Assembly: GCA_964648795.1 (NCBI GenBank)
Contig: CAZYMB010000003.1
Location: 62,001-126,000, forward strand
Reading direction: 5' to 3'
DNA from: JAHDDW01 sp964648795
Lineage (GTDB): Bacteria > Actinomycetota > Acidimicrobiia > Acidimicrobiales > SZUA-35
DNA: 64,000 bases
Position 1 is the stretch's first letter. Each line of letters starts with the position of its first letter. Shown piece after piece: positions 16,689 to 25,364 of this stretch. A program made the translations under genes and the position numbers. The notes below the pieces were generated by a model. It was given only the letters and a program-made list of their open reading frames with translations. It was not told the DNA's origin and did no database searches.

Positions 16689-17591
16689 TTACTCTTCGGG
16701 TTCGTCTTCGTCAGAATCGTCTTCGACAGGGTTGAGTGGTTCAGGTTTGGTTTGCGCGGCGTCACTCAAAAGAGTCTCCAACTCGATTACTAAGTCTTGA
16801 CCGGCGACTGCTATTTCTTCTTCCGAGTCGTATTGTTCCACTAGTTGTTCAACATAAGCCAAGTTGTCTTCGTCTAGTTCTACTGCTTGGTTGACTAGTT
16901 CTTCCCAGTCGACAACATCGTTATTTAGATCATTAGCGAAAGTGTCAAACTTCAATACCCGCTGCAAGAACTTGAGTAACGCACGAACACCTTTGGGGCT
17001 TGGCGGTGTCGGCAAATAGTGTGGGACTTCTACCCTCACAGATATAGAACCAATGCCAACATCAGCTAGGGCCGAGTTAACTGCTGCCATGTAGCCGGTT
17101 GGGCCTTCATATTCTGGTTGCTCCAGCTCATATTTAACAGACAGTTCCGAATCGGTTGTGTATGCAAACACAGGAAAGTCACGAGTATGAGGAATCATGC
17201 CGTTAACTGCACCAAGCGACACTGCAACTTCGCAGCCAAGTTCAGCAACATATTCCGCTATTTGGTTTGCCGTCGTCTCCCACCGGTACTGGGGTTCCTC
17301 CCCCGCTAAGAGCAACAAGTCACGGTCAGCAAAAGTTGACATCTTTAGCGAAATACCAGGCCAGTCAATAACACGTGAACCTGAGGCGTCGACTCGCAAC
17401 AATGGACGAATACGACTGAAGTTGTATAAGGTCTCCGGGTCAACCATGGCAATATCAGAAGCCAACGTGCGAGTTGAGAGATGAGCAATGGTCGAGGTTG
17501 ACACGTTAGCCATATCGAAAGTGCCAGAAAAGCCCATAACAAGCACAGGGGCTTTCAAGGTGGGGTTTTCAAACTTAATTAGCTCAGCCAT
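16689..17591 (-). CDS. PAC2-family protein (proteasome assembly chaperone fold)
   Basis: The 300-residue protein has the PAC2 (DUF75) fold: an opening with PVLVMGFSGTFDMANVS, a central LLLLAGEEPQYRW segment and EVAVSLGAVNGMIPHTR, followed by the SVRVEVPHYL region. A predominantly acidic C-terminal domain of about 80 residues ends in a run of Asp/Glu (DDSDEDEPEE). Actinobacterial relatives are of unknown function and often occur in proteasome-bearing genomes. I place the start at 17591; the open frame continues 55 codons upstream but would overlap the preceding gene. Confidence 0.8.
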   Translation of the reverse strand: MAELIKFENPTLKAPVLVMGFSGTFDMANVSTSTIAHLSTRTLASDIAMVDPETLYNFSRIRPLLRVDASGSRVIDWPGISLKMSTFADRDLLLLAGEEPQYRWETTANQIAEYVAELGCEVAVSLGAVNGMIPHTRDFPVFAYTTDSELSVKYELEQPEYEGPTGYMAAVNSALADVGIGSISVRVEVPHYLPTPPSPKGVRALLKFLQRVLKFDTFANDLNNDVVDWEELVNQAVELDEDNLAYVEQLVEQYDSEEEIAVAGQDLVIELETLLSDAAQTKPEPLNPVEDDSDEDEPEE

Positions 17592-17653
17592 TGCGACCTT
17601 GATTGTACTACCGATGGTCTGCGCCCCAATAGCTTGCGGAATAGTATTTTGTT

Positions 17654-20600
17654 CTAGTGAGCTAGCAGGTTGCCTAGTTGGCGCTCTACCATCCAGTTGA
17701 GAAGCTTTAGCTCTGGCATTGGCCTTGCTAGGTAGAAGCCTTGGCCTACATCGCAACCAAGTTCTGTTAGTACGTCGATTTGTTCAGGGGTTTCAATACC
17801 TTCAGCCACAGCATAGGCCCCCATAGATTGGCTTAACCCGAGGATGCTCTCTACAAGTGTGCGTGCTTCTTCTTCGACGATGTCGTCGATGTATTTCTTG
17901 TCGAGTTTCACAGAGTCAAATGGTAGATCTTTTAGGTTTCCGAGGCCTTGGTTACCGGCGCCGAAGTCGTCGATCGCTATTTTGATACCCAAAGAGCGAA
18001 TGTGTTCTAGCTGTGCGCCAATACTTGCAGCGTCTTCAACCATTGCAGTTTCTGTTAGTTCTAGAACCAGGTTGGACGGGTCTACACCTGTCTCGTCAAC
18101 AATTGCCAGCAGACGGTCCATTTCGGCCCGGTCTTCTAGCTGACGTGCAGACAAGTTGACACTCATTGTTACTGGGGCAAAGCCTGCATATTCGGTTTGC
18201 CAGTGCTTAAGCCTTGAACATGCGTGACGCAATACCCAGCGTCCCATCTCAACGATGAGCCCACTTTGTTCTGCCAAAGGTATGAATACACCTGGCGAGA
18301 TTCCACCACGTTCTGGGTGGTCCCAACGCATTAATGCTTCGAAGCCTCTAACTGAGTTATCGTCCAAGTTAATCAACGGCTGGTATACAAGATAGAAGTC
18401 GTCGTTGTCTAGCGCTGTTTGCATTTCGCCTTGCAGTTCAAAGCGTTCTGCTGTTTCTTCTAGCATTTGCTTGGTGAAGTGAACAACAGCAGAGTTCTTC
18501 TCTGCCTTGGCTTTGTGCATAGCTACAGTTGCCTGCTGCAACAAAGAGTCGGCGTTCTTTCGGCGGTCTTGAGTTGTTGTGTACCCGATTGATGCTTCGA
18601 TGCGTAGGTCTTTGCCATCGACTACGCATGACTCGTTGAAGCTGTCTTTCAGACGCTGTGCAACTATCTCTGCTTCGGCAATTGTCGCAACGTTGGACAC
18701 AACGGCGAACTCGTCTGCTGATAGTCGAGCTAGCTTGTCGTCGCCACGCAAAGTTGCACGGAGGCGCCCGGCAACTGTGGTTAACACTTCGTCACCGGTA
18801 GCGAAACCAACTGAGTCGTTTAGTTCTTTAAAGTTCTTTAGGTTAATTGTTGCAAGGCAAGTGTGTGACTGGTTGTCTAGCTCCTGCAAAGCGGTCTGTG
18901 TTTCGTAAATGAAAGCCGAGCGGTTAAGTAGACCGGTTAGTTCGTCATAGAGTGCTTTGTTGCGCAGGTCGTCTTCTAGTTCTCGACGAGCAGTAATATC
19001 TCGAACCAAGATTACATAGCTGTCTTGGCCATCCAAATTACTTGGCGATACAGATACTTCACAGAGACGTTCTTCGGTTCCTAGTGAGCCCCGAACCATT
19101 ACTTCTTCTTCTACTGTTGATTCGTTCTCGCTACTGCGTTCAAACATTGTTTCAAGCAAACCATGGGAGTCTTCGGAAATGAAGCCAAACAACGAGGTCC
19201 CAACTAGGTCTTCGGTTTCTTGACCAAACATGGAAGAGATATTTGGGCTGACGTATTCGATATCTAAATCAGCATCAGCGAGGATAGAGACATCTGCGGA
19301 GTGTTGAACCATGGCACGGAAGCGGGCTTCAGAGTTTCTAACGTTCAATGCAGCAAGCTTACGGTCGTGAATGTCAGAGAAGTTGACTAGCAAGCCGCTA
19401 ATCCCGGATTCTTCAGCGTTTCTAACACTCATCTCAAACCAGCGAGTCTCACCACTAGCCATGCGGAGGCGAACGTCGGCGGTTCTTTCTTCGCCAGCAA
19501 CCGGAGGCTCGTTTAGTTCTTGTTCGGCAATTGACTTGTCCTGACCATGAATCAAATCAAGGACGTGAGAGTTAATGTAACGGCCACGATTTCCACCAAT
19601 CAGACGCTCGACGTTTTCACCAATGAACGTAACTTCCTTAGATTCTTTGTCTACGACCATGACAAGGTCGTTAGCGTCTTGAGAAAGTGTGTTGTAACGC
19701 TGGTTAGCTTTCTGCTCTTGAATTTCATCAGTCAATTGTTGAGCACGCTGCGACATACCATACTGAGTGGCGGCAGCCTTAAAGTGCTCTTCAGTGTCAG
19801 CTTCTGTGTAGCCAGGCAGTGCTGCGACAAACCAAGTCTGCGACTCAGACGTTGCGTTCGGTACTGGGACAGCGATTGTCGTCTTCGCATTTTGATAGTT
19901 GGTGAACCATGCCTCAACCGGAGTCTGTTCTTCACCAAGACGAATTGGTTTAAACCGAGAATTTTTGAAATTTGGGGTAATCGAGCCTGATGCGGAAACT
20001 TCGAATGAGCCTTCTTCAGCTTCGAGAATTGCGGTTGCAGCATTGTTGTTGGTGAGCTGGTCAAGAACTGATGTTGTCTGAACATCAAGGTCGTCCACGG
20101 TGGTGGACTGAATTATCTCTTCGCCGTACGAACGCAATCCTTGTTCTTGGTCATAAGACCAGTCGCGCTGTTTTATAAGGAGGTGGAACCTATATGCGAC
20201 AAGCCCAACAAATATAAGAGCAAGGGGTGCAGCAATGAGCAATAGTTCTCTATTCTGCACAACGGCTAGCATCGCCACGGCTGAATATGCCAGACCCTGC
20301 AAGAAAGTAAAGAGTGCCTGTTGCACTATGCCAAATCGTCGCCTAGCCCCAACGCTCGAAGCTTGCGTCTCCCTGTCAGAAGCTGGAAGCCCCAGTAGGT
20401 ACAGAACAGGAATAACTGGAATAGACCACAAAGTACTCCAAAGTTCGTCTGGGAGTTGCCCATCAAACAACTGCAAAACAGCGACAGATGCGATCCCGGC
20501 AGTTAGTGCTCGCCCAACCTTTGACGAGGTCCGACCCAGAATTGAAGCGGAGGCAAAAACTGCTACAACAATAATTACGAATAGTGTGAATATCTGAGTG

Positions 20601-20998
20601 GGCGACGAACCAATGAAATGTTGACTAACAATTACGCCTAAACCTGCTACTAAGGCCACGGAACCAGCTTCAAGCACAGCTACCAGTTCTGTTCGAGTAC
20701 TGCGATTTTTATAGAAGTGAGCGGCGAAAGCGGCTATTAAAATGTAGCCAGCGATTGCGCTAAGTTCCTCAAGCAGGCCCATTCTGAGAAACCTAAATGT
20801 GTGATTCAATGCAAAAAATACGAAGGCTCCAGCACCCAGGTAGTACACGCCTTTAAGCCTAAAAACACAGTAGTAGATTGCTAAGACTGCCAAAAAAATA
20901 AACGTAGCCGTCCCACCGATTTCGCCAAAGGGGACGCCTGCTATTAGCGCCAGCAAACCGACTATAGGAAGAATCCAGGTTTTACTCACCTGGTCCAA
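17654..20998 (-). CDS. Membrane PAS-GGDEF-EAL cyclic-di-GMP phosphodiesterase
   Basis: This 1114-residue protein has about nine N-terminal membrane segments (residues 1-285), a GAF-like region, two PAS domains (about 435-670, e.g. YISNI-type EYVSPNISSMFG), a GGDEF domain and a C-terminal EAL domain. The GGDEF domain has YDELTGLLNR but its signature is SADEF instead of GGDEF, so cyclase activity is doubtful. The EAL domain keeps its metal and substrate residues: FEALMRWDHP, ELTETAMVED, IDDFGAGNQGLG, KLDKKYI and AEGIETPEQ, so it should hydrolyse c-di-GMP. It starts 62 bases before the PAC2 start and may be cotranscribed. Confidence 0.9.
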   Translation of the reverse strand: MDQVSKTWILPIVGLLALIAGVPFGEIGGTATFIFLAVLAIYYCVFRLKGVYYLGAGAFVFFALNHTFRFLRMGLLEELSAIAGYILIAAFAAHFYKNRSTRTELVAVLEAGSVALVAGLGVIVSQHFIGSSPTQIFTLFVIIVVAVFASASILGRTSSKVGRALTAGIASVAVLQLFDGQLPDELWSTLWSIPVIPVLYLLGLPASDRETQASSVGARRRFGIVQQALFTFLQGLAYSAVAMLAVVQNRELLLIAAPLALIFVGLVAYRFHLLIKQRDWSYDQEQGLRSYGEEIIQSTTVDDLDVQTTSVLDQLTNNNAATAILEAEEGSFEVSASGSITPNFKNSRFKPIRLGEEQTPVEAWFTNYQNAKTTIAVPVPNATSESQTWFVAALPGYTEADTEEHFKAAATQYGMSQRAQQLTDEIQEQKANQRYNTLSQDANDLVMVVDKESKEVTFIGENVERLIGGNRGRYINSHVLDLIHGQDKSIAEQELNEPPVAGEERTADVRLRMASGETRWFEMSVRNAEESGISGLLVNFSDIHDRKLAALNVRNSEARFRAMVQHSADVSILADADLDIEYVSPNISSMFGQETEDLVGTSLFGFISEDSHGLLETMFERSSENESTVEEEVMVRGSLGTEERLCEVSVSPSNLDGQDSYVILVRDITARRELEDDLRNKALYDELTGLLNRSAFIYETQTALQELDNQSHTCLATINLKNFKELNDSVGFATGDEVLTTVAGRLRATLRGDDKLARLSADEFAVVSNVATIAEAEIVAQRLKDSFNESCVVDGKDLRIEASIGYTTTQDRRKNADSLLQQATVAMHKAKAEKNSAVVHFTKQMLEETAERFELQGEMQTALDNDDFYLVYQPLINLDDNSVRGFEALMRWDHPERGGISPGVFIPLAEQSGLIVEMGRWVLRHACSRLKHWQTEYAGFAPVTMSVNLSARQLEDRAEMDRLLAIVDETGVDPSNLVLELTETAMVEDAASIGAQLEHIRSLGIKIAIDDFGAGNQGLGNLKDLPFDSVKLDKKYIDDIVEEEARTLVESILGLSQSMGAYAVAEGIETPEQIDVLTELGCDVGQGFYLARPMPELKLLNWMVERQLGNLLAH

Positions 20999-21037
20999 TC
21001 GGACTAATCGGAGGCCAAATTAGCTATAAAGTCGCAT

Positions 21038-22297
21038 TTAGAGGTTTATTACGCCGTAATCTCTGGCAGATAAATTGTCGTTTATAGCTATAAATGTGTC
21101 GACAATACGATCTAAGTTCCCGTACGAGTGGTCGTTTGTGATACTAAAGCGAATTCTAGGTGTCTTTTTCGAGACAGCTGGATGAACCGCAGGCACCACA
21201 AATATATCTTTCTCGTAGAGAGCCTTCGTCATCTCAAGCACAAGGTCAAGCGACTCATAAACCACAGGAATAATAGGGATACTTTCTTCACCCCAAACAG
21301 GTAGCAGGGCATCTCTAAGGCGGTTTCTGAAATAGGCAGACTTTTCTTGAAGCTCTATAACACGTTCCGGCTCTTGTCTAAGAATATTCAGACCAGCTAA
21401 AGCTGCTGCTGTTGCCCCGGCAGTATGCGAACCCGTGAACAAATAGCCATGTGCGCCCCGGCTAAGTGCCCTGCAAATTGTCTCGCTAGCTACAACGAAA
21501 CCTCCGACACTAGGAATCGCCTTAGATAGAGTGCCCATTCTGATATCCACATCTTCAGGCGACATTCCGAAGTGTTCTACTATTCCTCGTCCAGTTTCAC
21601 CAAGGACGCCGAACGAGTGCGCTTCATCAAGCATCAAGGTAGCACCATATTGGTTACAGAGTTCAACGACCTCAGGTAAAGGTAAGATTGTTCCATCCAT
21701 CGAGAACACAGCGTCTACAACCACCAACGTGGTCCCTGTCGCTCGCTCTAGCGCCCTCTTAAGTGTTGCTAGGTTACTAACAGTAAATTTCAAGATCTTT
21801 GCTCCAGAATGAGCTACCCCCGTCTGAATACTGTTGTGATTCGTAAGTTCAGTTATTACGGTGTCGCCTTCGCCCACTAAAGTACCAATTGTTGCGACGT
21901 TAGTTGAGTAGCCGGTAGAAAAGATCGTCCCAGACTCGTTCCCAAGAAATGAAGCCAAGCTACTTTCCAAGTTCTTGTGTATGTCCAACGAACCTGTCAA
22001 CGCTCTCGATCCGTGCCCCGCTAAACCATATTGGTCAGTGGCAGAAGCGACGGCTTTTTTAATTCTTTCATCGTGTCCTAACCCTAAGTAGGAATAAGAG
22101 CCAGACAGAAGCTTTTTACTGCCATCTATCTCCACAAAGCCGTCCGAATACGAATCAAATGGGTGATGGAAAGGATTAAAGCCCTCGGCGTCGAGAATGT
22201 CACCTGGAAGATTTATAGCTTGACAGCGAGCCAAGATTACCTCAGTCGAACTCCTGAGGGCGGTGGTTGGTTGCTGTACCTGTTCCTCGATTGACAT
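21038..22297 (-). CDS. Alpha-oxoamine synthase family PLP enzyme (KBL/AONS/SPT-like)
   Basis: This fold-type I PLP enzyme condenses an amino acid with an acyl-CoA; members include glycine C-acetyltransferase, 8-amino-7-oxononanoate synthase, serine palmitoyltransferase and 5-aminolevulinate synthase. Visible motifs are SYSYLGLGHDERI, GLAGHGSRALTGSLDIHKNLE, FSTGYSTNVATI, VVDAVFSMDG, LMLDEAHSFGVLGETGRG and the PLP lysine in MGTLSKAIPSVGG. I prefer the ATG at 22297 (419 residues): it follows a strong GAGGGAG element and gives the family length; the frame is open to 22381. No biotin, heme or sphingolipid genes adjoin it, so the substrate is undetermined. Confidence 0.85.
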   Translation of the reverse strand: MSIEEQVQQPTTALRSSTEVILARCQAINLPGDILDAEGFNPFHHPFDSYSDGFVEIDGSKKLLSGSYSYLGLGHDERIKKAVASATDQYGLAGHGSRALTGSLDIHKNLESSLASFLGNESGTIFSTGYSTNVATIGTLVGEGDTVITELTNHNSIQTGVAHSGAKILKFTVSNLATLKRALERATGTTLVVVDAVFSMDGTILPLPEVVELCNQYGATLMLDEAHSFGVLGETGRGIVEHFGMSPEDVDIRMGTLSKAIPSVGGFVVASETICRALSRGAHGYLFTGSHTAGATAAALAGLNILRQEPERVIELQEKSAYFRNRLRDALLPVWGEESIPIIPVVYESLDLVLEMTKALYEKDIFVVPAVHPAVSKKTPRIRFSITNDHSYGNLDRIVDTFIAINDNLSARDYGVINL

Positions 22298-22472
22298 TGG
22301 CTCCCTCTCATCTACTAAGACTTTCTCCAGTCTATAACAAGCGGAGGGTAATTTATCCGCGATAACCGCTTCTATAGCCATTTAGTGCTACAGGCCTATG
22401 TGCTATAAATAGCTGCTTTGAATCCAGATTTACCTCGGTACCATTGATACTGCGGCAATTTAGGCGGGAATC

Positions 22473-23714
22473 ATGGCGGAAAACAGTGGGGAGTCACCGG
22501 TTTGGGCTCGACTTCGTGCAAATTCGTTTGCCAAAAAAGGTTCAGCGGTTGGTGCGGCTGCAGGCATAATTTTTATCCTCAGCCCCTTTGATGCTCAGTT
22601 TCGTGGGTTTTTAGCAGCTGAAGTATTTGATCGCACATTTAGTTCCCCCCGGGTGGGCGCAACAGTCTTTGCGATATCGGCTGCAATCGATGGCATCTCG
22701 GCAGCGTTTGTATGGCTTGGAATGAGGTTAAACCCTGCTTTCACCAACCATCTGCGCAAAATGCTCGAAGCTCTAGAGCCACCAAAAAGAACGAAGTTAA
22801 AGTTCTTCAAAGAAAAACCGCCGGGCAGAATAGCCCTCTTGTTCAGCAAAGTCCTAGGCATGCTGCGCCCTATATTCGCACCAGCGTTTCGTGCGCTAAG
22901 CCGACTAGTGAAAAAAGCAAGTGCTGTAGTAGGTAGCTTCCTTAGTAAACCATTTGGAGTCTTACGTCGAATCCTCAGCAAACCCCTCGCCGCAGTTCGA
23001 GCCTTAGGGGCCTCCCTCGCAGTTGGGGCAGGGTTCGCCATAATATTGAATCCGCCAGAGCTCCACACCAAGAACAAACAGTGGACAGAACTCGGCAAGC
23101 AAGCCACCGGTTTCACCATATTTAACGGTCTTTTCTTCGGTGGCATCGGCTGGCTGGCAGCAAACCGGGCAATCGCTCTCGCCAACCAAGGCAGTCGAGG
23201 CTTCGCAGACTTTATCGTGCAATGGGCACCTGACTGGCGACCTTGGACCGTGCTAACCGCAGTATCATTCGCTGCCCCATGGGTTGTATATGGCGGAAAT
23301 CAACTACTAGTAAAGATGGGGTTTGTCGAGACCAACCCTGCGAAACTCGCAGCCAAGATCAAACGTCCTGAAGAGCTAAGCCAAACAGCAAATACGCTGG
23401 CCCAAACCACCCTTGCTCCATACGACCAAAACCAAACTGCGACACACACCCAAGACGCTCAACTGCAGAACCCACAAGAGTTCGAAATTGGACGTGACCA
23501 GAGTCTCATCCGGGATCCAGCAAATCAAACGGCAACGCCAGAACCTAAACAAAACTCTCAAAAGCCTGGACCAAAATCTAGACCTGGCAGCAACAAACCT
23601 AATCCCGGACCAAAACCTAGACCCCAGAAACCTGTTGATGAACCAAAACGACCAGGCCCACCCTTCGACCCAGACAACCCAGATCCCTACCGGGGTCCGA
23701 AGCGCTACCGCTGA
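22473..23714 (+). CDS. Unknown membrane protein with proline-rich C-terminal tail
   Basis: I do not recognise this family. The 413-residue protein has hydrophobic segments near residues 25-40, 65-80, 175-192, 215-232 and 255-272. Between the second and third lies a strongly basic amphipathic region (about 95-170: repeated KFFKEKPPG, SRLVKKAS, LSKPFGVLRRILSKP). The last ~110 residues are a disordered tail dominated by Pro, Gln, Asn, Lys (PKPRPQKPVDEPKRPGPP) ending PYRGPKRYR. The topology suggests a membrane anchor with a long polar tail. It is divergent from the alpha-oxoamine synthase and is followed by the DUF222/HNH gene. Confidence 0.7.
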   Translation: MAENSGESPVWARLRANSFAKKGSAVGAAAGIIFILSPFDAQFRGFLAAEVFDRTFSSPRVGATVFAISAAIDGISAAFVWLGMRLNPAFTNHLRKMLEALEPPKRTKLKFFKEKPPGRIALLFSKVLGMLRPIFAPAFRALSRLVKKASAVVGSFLSKPFGVLRRILSKPLAAVRALGASLAVGAGFAIILNPPELHTKNKQWTELGKQATGFTIFNGLFFGGIGWLAANRAIALANQGSRGFADFIVQWAPDWRPWTVLTAVSFAAPWVVYGGNQLLVKMGFVETNPAKLAAKIKRPEELSQTANTLAQTTLAPYDQNQTATHTQDAQLQNPQEFEIGRDQSLIRDPANQTATPEPKQNSQKPGPKSRPGSNKPNPGPKPRPQKPVDEPKRPGPPFDPDNPDPYRGPKRYR

Positions 23715-23832
23715 GTACTGACTCAGTCTAGAACTTGGCACCGTGCGTGCCTTAGGCTTCTGTCATCTCTGTATCAAGCTCGCCTCTTAGCTTTGCCCAA
23801 TTTGAACACATTTCTGCCCGTTCGGATTGCCA

Positions 23833-23855
23833 ATGTCAGAGCCGTTTGCTAATGT
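23833..23855 (+). promoter_or_regulatory. PafBC-like DNA-damage promoter of the DUF222/HNH gene
   Basis: ATGTCAGAG (23833-23841), eight bases (CCGTTTGC), then TAATGT (23850-23855) fits WTGTCAKAG-N8-TANNNT. Around it, the bases GCCA-TGTCA-AGC-GTTTGCTAA are shared with the promoter at 16087, more than the core motif requires. The predicted transcription start is near 23862, giving a leader of about 60 bases. Confidence 0.6.
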
Positions 23856-23920
23856 TTATTACCTCGAAGCTTTGGCTTTCTTACAACTTTCAATAGCTCA
23901 CCTATAGAGCAATTTGTCCA

Positions 23921-25348
23921 ATGCTTACCCATTCCAAACGCAGCTCTGCTGTGCCTAAAATAGAGTTCACCGCACCCGTTGACGTGTCCGGCTTTGATGA
24001 AGCTATGCTTGCCCGCTGCCTGTTTCAACTTGAACGGGTAGAGCAACAGGCTGCCAGTCTTCGCCTGCGCATAACGCAGCGCTCAGCCGAGCTGCACCGT
24101 GCCGGAAGTCGTGAAAGACCAGAAGACTTGTTGACTCGTTCGGGCCTCACCCCTAGCCACGACGTTAAGCAGACCATAAAGACTGCCAAGGCAGTAGCAG
24201 CCAGCCCAGACCTGGCAGCCAACCTGGATAATATCCCCACAGCCAACTTAAAGACTGCGGTCATCGCACTTTCCAGACTAGAAAACGACGAGAAGCAGAA
24301 ACTCGACATGAAGCTTCTGACTAAGGCTGCGATATCGGAAGATGTGCGCACATTTGGCTCCAAAATACGCCAACACATCACAGACACCGCAGTAACCAAA
24401 GCAGAACAACACATGCGAGCTCGCAAAGCATCCGAGTTCAAACACTGGTTCAACGCCGAAGAAGGCATGGGCTCCGGGTTCTTCAAATACGACCCAGAGC
24501 GTTATGAAGTGTTCTCGAAAATCGTCGACAAAGGCGTTTCTATGCTTGCCAACCAAAAACGAGGAGGCAAGCAGGCTCTTAATCAGGCAACGCTGCGTAA
24601 AGACCCGAACCTCGCCGCAGAAGCGTTGTTCCAAATAGTGTCTGGCAGCTTAGACCTCGGTGAGTTTGATGCCCTGCAATCAGCGTGGGCCAAAGACGGA
24701 CGTATGCAGGCTGCAACAAAACATGGTGCCCCCAAGCGTGGCCGCACGAAATGCGGCCCCTGTAAATGCAACGCCTCGAAAAGTCACTCGACCAAATCTG
24801 GTCCTAAAAACTCAGGAATAGATACACCCACACCAAGCAAACAACTTGCTCCAACCGGCGAAGTCCTTATAGTAGTCGATGCAGAGACACTCCGCCAAGG
24901 AGAACACGCCGCAACTGTCTGCGAAACCGAGAATGGGGTGACGCTTGCTACCGAATCGTTGGTGCGACACCTCTGCAATAGTGTTTACCGTAAAATTACG
25001 GTTGACAAATCTGGCGTGCCGATCAACGTTGGGCGCCGGTACCGTACCGCAACAGATGCTCAATGGTCGGCACTAAAATCTAGTTACTCGACCTGTGCTT
25101 TCGACGACTGCGACACCCGCATTGGCTGGTGTCAGCCACACCACATACAATATTGGCGCAACAACGGTAAGACCGATCTGAATAATTTGGTGCCGCTATG
25201 TTCGGACCACCATCACTTAGTGCACGAAGGCGGCTGGAAGATAACCTTACTCCCCGACCGAAGGTTAAAGATCTTTGACAATCGGGCCAATTTGGTCACG
25301 ACGACTGCCCCACCCATAAGGGGCCCGGCGGTCTCCGGTACCCGCTAG
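23921..25348 (+). CDS. DUF222 / 13E12-type HNH endonuclease domain protein
   Basis: This 475-residue protein belongs to the actinobacterial DUF222-HNH (13E12 repeat) family. The helical DUF222 part spans about residues 20-265 (e.g. LARCLFQLERVEQQAASLRLR). A Lys/Cys/Ser-rich low-complexity insertion at about 268-302 (KCGPCKCNASKSHSTK) precedes a second conserved part and the C-terminal HNH nuclease: Cys pairs in CAFDDC, CQPHHIQYWRNNGKTDLNN and LCSDHHHLVHEGGW. All metal and catalytic His residues appear present. The biological role of the family is not established; many copies are thought to be mobile. The damage-type promoter upstream is notable. Confidence 0.9.
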   Translation: MLTHSKRSSAVPKIEFTAPVDVSGFDEAMLARCLFQLERVEQQAASLRLRITQRSAELHRAGSRERPEDLLTRSGLTPSHDVKQTIKTAKAVAASPDLAANLDNIPTANLKTAVIALSRLENDEKQKLDMKLLTKAAISEDVRTFGSKIRQHITDTAVTKAEQHMRARKASEFKHWFNAEEGMGSGFFKYDPERYEVFSKIVDKGVSMLANQKRGGKQALNQATLRKDPNLAAEALFQIVSGSLDLGEFDALQSAWAKDGRMQAATKHGAPKRGRTKCGPCKCNASKSHSTKSGPKNSGIDTPTPSKQLAPTGEVLIVVDAETLRQGEHAATVCETENGVTLATESLVRHLCNSVYRKITVDKSGVPINVGRRYRTATDAQWSALKSSYSTCAFDDCDTRIGWCQPHHIQYWRNNGKTDLNNLVPLCSDHHHLVHEGGWKITLLPDRRLKIFDNRANLVTTTAPPIRGPAVSGTR

Positions 25349-25364
25349 ACGGCCATGGTATTCA

